NCBI GenBank assembly: GCA_015056205.1
Contig: SVGS01000017.1
Span: forward strand, 1-64,000
DNA length: 64,000 nucleotides
Source of the DNA: Clostridiales bacterium
GTDB taxonomy: Bacteria; Bacillota; Clostridia; Christensenellales; Aristaeellaceae
Direction: 5' to 3'
Made by a program: the position numbers and the translations under genes. Shown here piece after piece: positions 35,580 through 44,359 of the stretch. Within the stretch, counting starts at the first letter, position 1. Each line of letters starts with the position of its first letter. The notes beneath the pieces are model-generated. The model was not told the origin of the DNA and searched no databases. It saw nothing but the letters and a program-made list of their open reading frames with translations.

Positions 35580-36815
35580 ATGAGAACGCTGTATCTTGAA
35601 TGCACCATGGGCGCAGCGGGGGATATGCTGATGGCGGCCCTGCTGGAACTGATTCCCGACAGACAGGCTTTTCTGGATCAGATGAACGGCCTCAGCCTGC
35701 CCGGTGTGAAGGTGGAAGCGGAAACGGCTGTCAAATGCGGCATTACCGGCACCCATATGAAGGTGACGGTGGAGGGCTACGAAGAAGAATCCCTGGACGG
35801 CCACGATCATGAGCATGAGCACGAACATCATCACCACCATCATACTGCCGTGGCGGACATTGAGGGGATTATTAACGGGCTGCCGCTTTCCGAAAAGGTG
35901 AAGGCGGACGCCAGGGCGGTGTACGCCCTGATCGCGGAGGCGGAAAGCCGGGTGCACGGGCATCCGGTCAGCGAAATCCACTTCCATGAAGTGGGCACGC
36001 TGGACGCGGTGGCGGACGTGGTCGGCGTCTGCCTGCTGATGGAAAAGATCGGCGCGGAGGAGATCGCGGCCTCGCCGGTGCACGTCGGCAGCGGCCATGT
36101 GCGCTGCATGCACGGGATTCTGCCGGTGCCGGCTCCGGCGACGGCGCTGATCCTGAACGGCATTCCGACCTACGGCGGACAGGTGAAGGGAGAACTCTGC
36201 ACTCCCACCGGCGCGGCGCTGCTGAAACATTTCGTTTCCCGCTTCGGAGAACGGCCGGTGATGACGACGGAGGCCGTCGGTTACGGTATGGGAAAGAAGG
36301 ACTTTGAGCGGGCCAACTGCCTGCGGGCTTTCCTGGGGGAAAAAGAGGGGGAGCGGCAGCAGGTCACCCGACTGGAATGCAACCTGGACGACATGACCGG
36401 CGAGGACATCGGCTTCGCCATGGAGACGCTGTTCAGCGCCGGAGCCAGCGACGTTTATACCCAGCCCATCGGAATGAAGAAAAACCGGCCCGGCGTGATG
36501 CTCAGCGTGATCTGCATGCCGGAGGAAGCGGACCGCCTGGCCGCGCTGATCATGAAACATACCACCACGCTGGGCGTCCGCCGGCAGGATCTGAGCCGCT
36601 ATATTCTGAAGCGCTCCATTGAAACCGTCGAAACGCCCTACGGACCGGTGCGGGTCAAAAAAGCCTCGGGCATGGGAACCGGGCGCTACAAGGCGGAGTA
36701 TGAGGATCTGGCGGAAATCGCGAGGAAGCACGGCCTGTCGCTGAGCGAGGTGCGGCAGGAGATTCAGCAGAGCCGGCCGGACGGCGCACCGGAACAGATG
36801 ATACAGAATGATTGA
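35580..36815 (+). CDS. larC: LarC, nickel insertion protein for the nickel-pincer cofactor
   Basis: LarC uses CTP to insert nickel into the pyridinium dithiocarboxylate nucleotide, forming the NPN cofactor of lactate racemase and relatives. The 411-residue protein has the family start LYLECTMGAAGDMLMAALLEL, a His-rich loop (about 74-88, DGHDHEHEHEHHHHHH), the EIHFHEVG motif, the PVPAPAT and CTPTGAALL segments, and a C-terminal LarC2 part (LECNLDDMTGE). In lactobacilli the two halves are joined by a programmed frameshift; here the frame is continuous. larA, larB and larE are not in the window. An AAAGGAG box precedes the ATG. Confidence 0.93.
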   Translation: MRTLYLECTMGAAGDMLMAALLELIPDRQAFLDQMNGLSLPGVKVEAETAVKCGITGTHMKVTVEGYEEESLDGHDHEHEHEHHHHHHTAVADIEGIINGLPLSEKVKADARAVYALIAEAESRVHGHPVSEIHFHEVGTLDAVADVVGVCLLMEKIGAEEIAASPVHVGSGHVRCMHGILPVPAPATALILNGIPTYGGQVKGELCTPTGAALLKHFVSRFGERPVMTTEAVGYGMGKKDFERANCLRAFLGEKEGERQQVTRLECNLDDMTGEDIGFAMETLFSAGASDVYTQPIGMKKNRPGVMLSVICMPEEADRLAALIMKHTTTLGVRRQDLSRYILKRSIETVETPYGPVRVKKASGMGTGRYKAEYEDLAEIARKHGLSLSEVRQEIQQSRPDGAPEQMIQND

Positions 36816-36839
36816 CAAAACGGCCTGTTCTGATATAAT
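36812..36839 (+). promoter_or_regulatory. Strong promoter of the companion/protease array
   Basis: TTGACA (36812-36817), 16 bp, TATAAT (36834-36839) with a TGA extension. Both boxes are perfect. The -35 overlaps the larC stop codon. Confidence 0.9.
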
Positions 36840-36904
36840 TTTTTCCAGACGGAACGCTTTCAGGTCTGGGCGTTGAAAGCAAAAAAAGAAAGGTGGAACA
36901 TTCT

Positions 36905-37609
36905 ATGATGAAAAAGATTCTTGGACTGATTCTGGTTCTGGCGCTCTGCCTCTGCTCGCTGTCCGCGATGGCGGAGCTGGGCGTGGATATCAGCGAGGAC
37001 AAAATCGACGCTTCCCTGCTGCAGGACATCGACCTGCCGGAAGTGAAGATCAACGAGGAATCCAAGGCGGGGACCGGCGGAGACGCGGTGCTGAATGACA
37101 GCGGCGTTTACACTATCGTTTCCCCCACCGGGCTGACCATTCAGTTCGATCCCCGGGGCCTGACCTATCTGACCATGACGCAGAGCTATTATGCTTCCTA
37201 CGACGTGTATTCCAAGTTCAAGGATATGAGCACGGCGAAGAAATACGTGAACACGCTGATCCAGGACAATATCCATATCCTCGTATGGGATTCGTACAGC
37301 GCCTTCAACGCCATCATCATGGATACCGTCGGGGCGGATGACCTGACCCGGCACGTGAAAAATCTGGCTTATCTGAGCGAGTCCGATATCAAGCTGGTCG
37401 CTTCCAAGCTGGCGACGGCGCTGGGCTATTCCGAATACAGCCTGTATGTCTTCAATGGCAACGTCTGGATTCAGGTCGGGCCCTGCGACCTGTTCACCAT
37501 TGTGAATTCGGAGTATCAGCGGGTCGAGTACGGGCCGAACGGCAGCAGCATGACCAAGGCGGATTACAGCGATTTCACCGATTTCATGAGAAGTCTCCGG
37601 CTGTATTAA
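36905..37609 (+). CDS. Exported protease-companion protein, copy 1
   Basis: A 234-residue exported protein that I do not recognise. Its signal peptide is about 1-23 (ends AMA-EL). The mature part is a single globular domain with no cysteine pair pattern or known motif. It is clearly paralogous to the product at 40000-40695: both share YYAS-x-DVY, a SRHVRDLA/TRHVKNLA segment, SxYSLYxFNGxxWIQxG and a DYxDFTxFM ending. Each copy lies directly upstream of a short C11 protease (here 23 bases). The tight pairing suggests a cognate inhibitor, chaperone or substrate, by inference only. Two ATGs in tandem (36905, 36908) follow an AAAGGTGG box. Confidence 0.75.
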   Translation: MMKKILGLILVLALCLCSLSAMAELGVDISEDKIDASLLQDIDLPEVKINEESKAGTGGDAVLNDSGVYTIVSPTGLTIQFDPRGLTYLTMTQSYYASYDVYSKFKDMSTAKKYVNTLIQDNIHILVWDSYSAFNAIIMDTVGADDLTRHVKNLAYLSESDIKLVASKLATALGYSEYSLYVFNGNVWIQVGPCDLFTIVNSEYQRVEYGPNGSSMTKADYSDFTDFMRSLRLY

Positions 37610-37632
37610 TCCTCTGACGGGAGGAAACGAAG

Positions 37633-39963
37633 ATGATGAAACGATCGCTGAAGCTTCTTCTGTGCGCGGTGCTGGCGCTGAGCCTGATTCTGGGCTGCGC
37701 CGGCGCGGGAGCAGAGGGTACGGGGCGCAAAAAAGTGACCGTGATGGTCTATATGTGCGGCGCCGATCTGGAGCAGCTGGCCAAGGGCACCCAGACCATC
37801 TCGGAGATGTATTCCACCCATTTCAATCAGGACGCGGTCAACGTGATCGCACTGTGCGGTGGTACCCGCAGATGGGCATCGCGGCTGGATGATTCCGTGC
37901 TGTCGGTGGTGGACGTGGGCAAGGGCGGACGCCGGTCCCTGCATGTGGCGGCCCAGCTGCCGCTGGCTTCCATGGGACAGCCGTCCACGCTGAGCAGCTT
38001 CCTTCAGCTGTGCTACGATCAGTATCCGGCGGAGATCTATGATCTGGTGCTGTGGGATCACGGCGGCGGGCCAGTGGGCGGCGTCTGCTGGGATCAGAAA
38101 TTCGGCGAGGATCAGCTGACGACGGCGGAGGTCGCGGAAGCGCTGGAAGCCAGCCCCTTCCGGGACCGGGGCCTGGATCTGCTGATCATGCACGCCTGCC
38201 TGATGGGCTCCGCGGAGTTTGCCAATCGGGTCGCTCCTTATGCCCGGTATTATGTCGCGTCGGAGGACAGCCAGTACGGACTGACCTACAGCTGGCTGAA
38301 CGGCGTTGAGACCCGGGATTCCCTGGAAACCGCGAAGATGATCGCGAAGGACAGCTTCGACTTCAACACCATGGCCATCGAGAGGCAGCACGCCGAGGAA
38401 ACCAATTCCTTCTCCGTGATTGACCTGAGCCGGATGCCGGAGCTGAAGGAGAGCGTCAACGCCTTCTTCGACGGCTTTACCACTGATCTGAGCGACACCC
38501 GGCTGAACGCCATGTCGGCTTACCGCCGGGATTCCCAGGCCTTCGGCCTGGGCGAGAGCGGCGGCGATTCGGACTTCGATCTGGTGGATCTGGGCGACCT
38601 GATTCAGCATTACCGGGAATACGCGCCGGAAAAGGCGGACGCGGTGATGAAAGCGATCGGGAACGCCGTGGTCTACAACCCCAGCGTAAAGGACGATAAC
38701 TGCTGCGGCCTGACCGTCTATCATCCCTACCGCGCGCGGACCCGGATGAACAGCCGGCTGGAGATCTACGCGACGCTGGATTTCGCGGAGAATTATTATG
38801 CCTATATCCGGGCTTTCGCGGATTATCTGGCCTCCGGCCCCAAGGCGAACTGGGTGAAGCTGGATACGGATACGCCTTCCGCCCAGAAGGACGCCAGGAC
38901 GATCTTCGTGCTCTCCCTGACGGAGGAGCAGGCCGCCCAGTACGGGGAATCCGCGCTGAAGGTGCTGCTGAAGGGTGAGGACGACAGCTATACCTTCACC
39001 TACATGAGCCGGAATACCGCGCTGGACGAGGGAAAGATCAGCGGCGAATATGTGCAGAACGCCCTGTTCGCGGTCGGCCCGGACGGAACAAAGCTGACGG
39101 AGCCTGTCAGCTATACCGTGAATGAAAACGGCCAGTGGTCGATTCCCGCGGTGCTGATCCGCCACGCGACCGAGGAAACGGAAGAGACGGAAGCGACGGA
39201 AGAAACGGAGCATCAGGCGCTGATCCTGTATGATCCGGCGGAAGGAAAGCTGATTCCCGGCCCGGTTCGGGTCAAGGATGAGGGAACCGGCGGCTATACT
39301 TCCGCTTATTCCACCACCCTGAACGATTATGATGAAATCCGGCTTTCCTTCATTTCCCGGAAGGAAACCCGGAATGAGCAGGATACGCTGCTGCCCTTCG
39401 ACGAATGGGAAGCGGCGGATACCCGGACCTGGAGCGGCGCCCTCGACGGCAGCTGGGAATTGCGGGTGATTCCGGAAAGCCTGGATGAATCCGCGCTGTA
39501 TGTTACTTTCGAGGTGACGGATACCCAGAACAACCGCTACAGCAGCCGGCTGAGAAAGGTAAAGCAGGGGGCGGACGCGCTGCCGGATCCCGTGCTGAAC
39601 TATGACGATCTGGGGCTGATCCTGCTGAAGAGACCGACGATCGCGCTGACCGGCGATCAGCTGCAGTTCTCCCTGACGGTGACCAACCTGACCGAAACGG
39701 AAAGCGTCGTCGCCCTGAAAAACCTGACGATTAACGGAACAGCGCTGGCGCAGACCGCGGAAGCTTACGGCAACGGTGAAAACTGGGGCCTTCTGCAGAA
39801 TGAGGAACAGCTGCTGAGCCTCTCGGTACCCCGTTCGGATCTGCCGGAGGGCGTACTGACGGAGATCGCCTTCGATCTGACGCTGCGCAACGCGGCCACG
39901 GAGGAAGAGGGCGGAACGGTTCCTGTAAAAGCGGCGGTTCATCTGGATCCCGCGGGTGAATAA
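37633..39963 (+). CDS. Secreted clostripain-family (C11) protease, short form 1
   Basis: A 776-residue exported C11 protease. The signal peptide is about 1-27. The caspase-fold domain has VTVMVYMCGADLE, catalytic His143 in LVLWDHGGG and Cys189 in IMHACLMGS. The acidic residue that normally sits two before the Cys is His187 here, so basic P1 preference is doubtful. An acidic Glu/Thr repeat tract occurs near residue 515-525, and the C-terminus (about 650-776) is an Ig-like module with YGNGENWGLLQ. The gene forms a unit with the companion upstream. The whole companion-protease pair is duplicated downstream. A GGGAGG-type box precedes the ATG. Confidence 0.9.
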   Translation: MMKRSLKLLLCAVLALSLILGCAGAGAEGTGRKKVTVMVYMCGADLEQLAKGTQTISEMYSTHFNQDAVNVIALCGGTRRWASRLDDSVLSVVDVGKGGRRSLHVAAQLPLASMGQPSTLSSFLQLCYDQYPAEIYDLVLWDHGGGPVGGVCWDQKFGEDQLTTAEVAEALEASPFRDRGLDLLIMHACLMGSAEFANRVAPYARYYVASEDSQYGLTYSWLNGVETRDSLETAKMIAKDSFDFNTMAIERQHAEETNSFSVIDLSRMPELKESVNAFFDGFTTDLSDTRLNAMSAYRRDSQAFGLGESGGDSDFDLVDLGDLIQHYREYAPEKADAVMKAIGNAVVYNPSVKDDNCCGLTVYHPYRARTRMNSRLEIYATLDFAENYYAYIRAFADYLASGPKANWVKLDTDTPSAQKDARTIFVLSLTEEQAAQYGESALKVLLKGEDDSYTFTYMSRNTALDEGKISGEYVQNALFAVGPDGTKLTEPVSYTVNENGQWSIPAVLIRHATEETEETEATEETEHQALILYDPAEGKLIPGPVRVKDEGTGGYTSAYSTTLNDYDEIRLSFISRKETRNEQDTLLPFDEWEAADTRTWSGALDGSWELRVIPESLDESALYVTFEVTDTQNNRYSSRLRKVKQGADALPDPVLNYDDLGLILLKRPTIALTGDQLQFSLTVTNLTETESVVALKNLTINGTALAQTAEAYGNGENWGLLQNEEQLLSLSVPRSDLPEGVLTEIAFDLTLRNAATEEEGGTVPVKAAVHLDPAGE

Positions 39964-39999
39964 AAAACGGAAAGAATAACAGAAAAGGAGAGACGATTC

Positions 40000-40695
40000 A
40001 TGAAAAAACTGATTTGTATCTGTCTGGCGTTGATGCTGACTCTGGGAGCCGCCGTTTCCCTGGCGGACGAAGATTATTCCAAGGATGAGGTTACCATCAA
40101 GCTGCCCGAAGCTTCCGGCGGGCTGGAAAAGGCGGAGCTGAACGACAGCGCGCGGGCGCTGAAATCCACGGACGATGTGGTCAACGTGAACGGACTCTAT
40201 ACGGTGACGACCGCCGACGGGCTGCTGATGGTGCTGGACGCCACCTCCCTGCCTTACCTGGTGCTGACCCAGAACTATTACGCCTCCCTGGATGTTTACA
40301 CCCGGCTGGATGAGGAAGCCGCGGTGAACCTGCTGGACCAGCTGATCAGCTATAAGGTGCATTTCCTGGTCATGGACGCCTATCAGGCCTTCCAGGAAAT
40401 CCAGGTCAGCACGCCCGGATCCGACGCGCTGTCCCGCCACGTCCGCGACCTGGCTACGCTGAACGAGAATGAAGTGAAGGCCGTCGCGAGCGCCCTGGCC
40501 AGCAGCTGCAACGTATCCGACTACAGCCTCTACAGCTTTAACGGAAGCCCCTGGATTCAGATCGGCGCCAACCGCCTGCTGACGATCAAGAACGGCGGCT
40601 ATGTTCAGGTTGTTTATCTGCCCAACGGCAATCAGATGACCGAGGACGACTATACCGACTTTACGGAGTTCATGAAGGCGCTGACGCTGAAATAA
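40000..40695 (+). CDS. Exported protease-companion protein, copy 2
   Basis: A 231-residue exported protein paralogous to the product at 36905-37609. The signal peptide is about 1-22 (ends VSLA-DE). Conserved blocks shared with copy 1 are YYASLDVY, SRHVRDLATLNE, VSDYSLYSFNG, WIQIG and DYTDFTEFM, in the same order and spacing. The N-terminal 50 residues after the signal differ, which is the most variable part. An AAAGGAG box supports the ATG. It is 36 bases after short protease 1 and is followed by an intrinsic terminator before short protease 2. Its function is unknown. Confidence 0.75.
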   Translation: MKKLICICLALMLTLGAAVSLADEDYSKDEVTIKLPEASGGLEKAELNDSARALKSTDDVVNVNGLYTVTTADGLLMVLDATSLPYLVLTQNYYASLDVYTRLDEEAAVNLLDQLISYKVHFLVMDAYQAFQEIQVSTPGSDALSRHVRDLATLNENEVKAVASALASSCNVSDYSLYSFNGSPWIQIGANRLLTIKNGGYVQVVYLPNGNQMTEDDYTDFTEFMKALTLK

Positions 40696-40705
40696 GATCA
40701 GGCGG

Positions 40706-40744
40706 ACCGGGAACAGCGGCGATGGCTGTTCCCGGTTTATTTTT
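40706..40744 (+). terminator. Rho-independent terminator inside the protease array
   Basis: A 12-bp perfect stem (40706-40717 with 40725-40736), a 7-base loop, then TTTATTTTT. It lies between companion copy 2 and short protease 2. I see no new promoter between it and the next ATG. Confidence 0.9.
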
Positions 40745-40776
40745 GGAATCTGCCGGAAGGGAAGGAGAAGGAAACC

Positions 40777-43095
40777 ATGAAACGATTTACCGGAAAATGG
40801 GCGGCGGCCGTTCTGATCGCGGCGCTGCTGATCCTGGCGCTGTCGGGCGCTGCCGCGGAGCAGATGAAAAAATACACGGTCATGCGGTATGTCTGCGGAG
40901 CGGACCTGGAAAGGGATCACGGGCAGGAAAGCGCCAGCATGGCCGACATTCTGGCGAGCCGGTACAATACGGAGGAGATCAACGTGATCGCCCTGCTGGG
41001 CGGAACGCCGCGCTGGGCGGGAAACCGCTTCGATCCCGGCGTGCTGAATGTGGTGAGCGTCAGCGGACGCCGCCCGGGCAAGGTGGATGAGATGCCCCTG
41101 GGGGCCATGAGCGATCCTGCGACTCTGACGTCCTTCCTCCGCTACTGTCGGGAAAACTATCCGGCGGAGCACTATATTCTGGTCATTTGCGATCACGGAG
41201 GCGGACCGCTGAACGGCTGCTGCGTGGATTTTCTGTTCAACCGGTCCATGCTGAGCGTGGAAGGACTGAGCAAGGCCCTGGCGGACAGCCCCTTCGCGGA
41301 GCGGGGACTGGATACCATCGCCTTTGACTGCTGCCTGATGGGCTCCCTGGAAATCGGAAACTGCCTGGTGCCCTACGCGAAATACATGGTCGCCACGGAA
41401 GACGTGATGTACGGAATGAACCAGGACTGGCTGGCCGGGCTGGAAAACGACGCTTCCGAGCTGGAGACAGCCCGGCGGATCGCGAATTCCACCTATATCC
41501 GGAACCGGGACGCCATCGCCGCGCAGAAGGCGCCGCAGCTGAATTCCGTAGCCGTCATCGATCTGGAAAAGGTGCCGGAGGTGACGGCCGCGATGGACCG
41601 CTATTTTGCGCAGCGGCCCGCGCTGAATGAGGAAAGCTTTACCGCGGTATCCCGGCAGCGCCGGGACGCTGTGACCTTCGGCGTCACGGAGAGCGGCGGA
41701 ATCTCGCAGCCGGATCTGGTGGACGTGGGAAGCCTGGTGACGGAGCTGGGGGCGGAAACCCCGGAAGGCGCCGCGCTGCTGGAGGCCATCCGGAACGCGG
41801 TGCTCTCGGAAGAAACGCTGGCGGACAACTGCCTGGGGATGACGGTGTATCATCCCTATGCCAACCGCAAAAACGCGGAAGGCGGAATGGAAACCTATGC
41901 CGGGCTGCATTTCGCGCCGGCCTATGTGGACTATGTGATCACCTATACCTCCATCATGACCGGAAAACCCCTGGCCAGCTGGGCAGGCCTGCTGACCGGC
42001 CGGCCGGAGGCGCAGAAGGATAACCGGACCCTGTTCACCCTGGATCTGAGCGGGGAGCAGGCGGCGCATTTCGCCGACGCGAAGATGAAAATTTTCCGGA
42101 AGGAAGGCGCGGAAGGCTATGCTTTCGCCGCCGTGCAGAACCGGACGGACTGGGCCGAGCGGAAGGTGACGGGTGAATTCAACGGAATGAGCCTGTTTGC
42201 CGTGGACGAAGAGGGAGCTCCGCTGACAGAGGCGCTGAATTATCAGATCGCGGCCAACGGGATGCTGCTGATTCCGGCGGAGCTGACGCTGCCGGGCGAG
42301 GACGGGGAAGCGCCGGCCATCCACCGGGCGCTGATTTACGGGGAACTGAACGAAAAAACAAAAGCGGTGACGCCTGCGGGCGTGGCGGTCTGGGATGAAT
42401 CCACCGCCTGCTGGACGGGAAGCTACGGCACCTCTTTTGCGGATTACAGCAAAATGACTGTACGGCATGAAAGCCGGAAGGAAAGCCGGGATGAAAACGG
42501 CGTGCTTCTGCCCTTTGATCAGTGGGAGAAAGCGGGCGAACCGGATAAGCAGTGGGAGCTGGCAATCGGGGAAAACTGGAGCTTCCGGATGCTGGACGTG
42601 ATGGATCACGTGGAGGAGCTGTACGCTTCCTTTGAGGTGCAGGACAGCCAGGGCAACCTGTATGCCAGCGAGCTGTACCGGATCCGGGCCGGCGTGGTCT
42701 CCGCGGATACGCTGATCACGGAGTACAACGACGCCGAGCTGGTGCTGCTGGAAAACCTTTCCCTGAAGATTCCGGATCAGATTGTGCTTTCCGCCGGCGT
42801 CACGAATCTGACGGAAACGGAAGCGATCATCCGGCTGGATCATCTGACGGTCAACGGCAGAGCGCTGGAGGATCTGAACGCGGAAGTCTATGGCAACGGG
42901 GAGAACTGGGGCCTGCTTCAGGGGGAAACCCAGGTGCTCAGCCTGACGATTCCCGCGGAAGCCGCGGCGGAGGAAGGGGAAATCAGCTCTCTGACCTTTG
43001 ACCTGATTCTGAAAAACGCGGCGGACGAAACCGAAATTCTGGGCACGGTGCCCGTGACGGTAACGACGCGGCTGAAGCTGCCGGAAACGATGTGA
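40777..43095 (+). CDS. Secreted clostripain-family (C11) protease, short form 2
   Basis: A 772-residue exported C11 protease, paralogue of short form 1 along its whole length. The signal peptide is about 1-28. The catalytic His140 is in VICDHGGG; the catalytic Cys186 is in FDCCLMGS, with Asp184 two before it retained (unlike short form 1). The C-terminal module again has YGNGENWGLLQ. The opening reads VMRYVCGADLE where the others have VYM. The ribosome binding site is a strong GGAAGGAG. Expression seems to depend on read-through of the terminator just upstream. The next gene starts inside its stop codon region. Confidence 0.9.
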   Translation: MKRFTGKWAAAVLIAALLILALSGAAAEQMKKYTVMRYVCGADLERDHGQESASMADILASRYNTEEINVIALLGGTPRWAGNRFDPGVLNVVSVSGRRPGKVDEMPLGAMSDPATLTSFLRYCRENYPAEHYILVICDHGGGPLNGCCVDFLFNRSMLSVEGLSKALADSPFAERGLDTIAFDCCLMGSLEIGNCLVPYAKYMVATEDVMYGMNQDWLAGLENDASELETARRIANSTYIRNRDAIAAQKAPQLNSVAVIDLEKVPEVTAAMDRYFAQRPALNEESFTAVSRQRRDAVTFGVTESGGISQPDLVDVGSLVTELGAETPEGAALLEAIRNAVLSEETLADNCLGMTVYHPYANRKNAEGGMETYAGLHFAPAYVDYVITYTSIMTGKPLASWAGLLTGRPEAQKDNRTLFTLDLSGEQAAHFADAKMKIFRKEGAEGYAFAAVQNRTDWAERKVTGEFNGMSLFAVDEEGAPLTEALNYQIAANGMLLIPAELTLPGEDGEAPAIHRALIYGELNEKTKAVTPAGVAVWDESTACWTGSYGTSFADYSKMTVRHESRKESRDENGVLLPFDQWEKAGEPDKQWELAIGENWSFRMLDVMDHVEELYASFEVQDSQGNLYASELYRIRAGVVSADTLITEYNDAELVLLENLSLKIPDQIVLSAGVTNLTETEAIIRLDHLTVNGRALEDLNAEVYGNGENWGLLQGETQVLSLTIPAEAAAEEGEISSLTFDLILKNAADETEILGTVPVTVTTRLKLPETM

Positions 43096-44213
43096 AAACC
43101 ATGAAATGGAGATCCTTTTTATGCCTGGCCGGGATCTGCTGGGCCGTGCTGGCCCGGAGTCCCGTCCGGGCGGAGGAACCGGTCTTCCTGGAGGAACCGT
43201 CCCTGAAGATCACGCTGCAATCGGCGGAAAGAACGCCGGAAGGCACGCGGATCACGCTCAGCTGTCTGAACAGGACGGAGGAAGAGGAAGCGGTCCTCTT
43301 TCTGGTGCCGAAAACGGACCGGGTGGATACGGTATTTGAAAGCGGATGGCCCGGGGAGAAAATTCCGCTGCCGCCGGGCCGGGAGACCGGGATCGGGCTG
43401 ACGGTGCTTCCGGCGGAAACGGAAACGCCCGGGGACGATATTTCCCTGCGGATATCCTTTCACGGCCAGCTTTCCTCGGAGGGGCATGTTTTTCCCGGAG
43501 AAGAGGGAAAAATCATTCCGGCTGATTTCGGCGAGGGGGAAGAACAGCAGGTTCGGGACGAGGTTCAGCCGGATCCCGACCTGCCGTCCGACGCGGTGAT
43601 CCTCCGGGACCGGATCACGGCGGAAGAAGCGGAAAAACTGGATTACGGTCTGGCCTGGATCTGCCTTCGGGAAAAAGACCGGCTGCTGCCCTTCTGCCGG
43701 ATTCCGATGCGGGTGGAAGGGTCGGGAGAGGCGGAGGCCCGGTACAGCGGAACAGCCGCTGTTTTCGCCGAAAAGCCCGGGCAGCCCCTGGAGACGGAGG
43801 AGCGCCTGACGGAGGACGGATGGCGCCTGGAGACCGCCGGCATCAGCATGACGGGGGAAAGCGTCTTCTACGCCACGATGAAGCTGGTCCTGGAGCAGCA
43901 GGGAACCGGTCCGGTACGGATTACCCAGCAGGAGCTGTTTTCCAGCGAACTGGGGGGAACCTATGACCGGATTCCGCTGGGACTGCTGGATACGGCGGAG
44001 CTCATGCTGCGGGAACTCGAGAAGACGGAGGCGCCTGTTGAGACGGTGGATACCCGTTCCGCTTTTCTCCCGCTGAAAAAGCCGCTGACGGTCCGCCTGC
44101 TTCCCGCGGAGAAGCTCGGAGAGATCTGGGTGTTCTGCGAATACTTTTTCCGGGACGGGACGGATACGGTACATCCTCCTTTTCCCCTGCCCGGAACGGG
44201 AAACCGCCCCTGA
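43092..44213 (+). CDS. Exported protein with Ig-like modules, unknown function
   Basis: A 373-residue protein with a signal peptide (about 1-27, ends VRA-EE). Nothing catalytic is visible. The sequence alternates short beta strands and resembles, in style, the beta-rich modules in the tails of the C11 proteases (LSCLNRTEEEEAVLFLVP against VTNLTETEAIIRLDHLTV). Two such modules flank an acidic linker near 140-165. The first possible start is GTG at 43092, overlapping the protease stop by 4 bases; an ATG at 43101 is nearly as good, and neither has a ribosome binding site, so translational coupling to the protease is likely. It may be an accessory or surface partner of the array. Confidence 0.7.
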   Translation: MKTMKWRSFLCLAGICWAVLARSPVRAEEPVFLEEPSLKITLQSAERTPEGTRITLSCLNRTEEEEAVLFLVPKTDRVDTVFESGWPGEKIPLPPGRETGIGLTVLPAETETPGDDISLRISFHGQLSSEGHVFPGEEGKIIPADFGEGEEQQVRDEVQPDPDLPSDAVILRDRITAEEAEKLDYGLAWICLREKDRLLPFCRIPMRVEGSGEAEARYSGTAAVFAEKPGQPLETEERLTEDGWRLETAGISMTGESVFYATMKLVLEQQGTGPVRITQQELFSSELGGTYDRIPLGLLDTAELMLRELEKTEAPVETVDTRSAFLPLKKPLTVRLLPAEKLGEIWVFCEYFFRDGTDTVHPPFPLPGTGNRP

Positions 44214-44293
44214 TCCCCGCTGAAAATTTTTTTCCGGATCCGTGCCGGACGGGCGGAACTTTTTCCGGTTACCCTCGTCCTACAGTACGAAAG

Positions 44294-44323
44294 GGGACGG
44301 AACAGGACGGAACAGGACGGAAC
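44294..44323 (+). repeat. Short tandem repeat, 10-bp unit
   Basis: The unit AACAGGACGG occurs twice in perfect tandem, with a partial copy on each side, in the leader of the small exported-protein gene at 44360. It is too short for a CRISPR or mobile-element end and may be a slippage site. Confidence 0.7.
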
Positions 44324-44359
44324 CCCGAAACGAAGAGAAGAAACGGAGGATACACAAGG

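Noticed and set aside
35580-36815. Programmed frameshift or pseudogene in larC
   Set aside because: The frame is continuous from start to stop with both LarC halves, so no shift is needed.
37606-42843. 1,745-codon open frame antisense to both short proteases
   Set aside because: It spans several well-supported genes on the other strand, reads as low-complexity His/Arg/Gln-rich sequence, and has no ribosome binding site.
44294-44323. CRISPR-like repeat
   Set aside because: Only a 10-bp tandem unit without spacers or cas genes.
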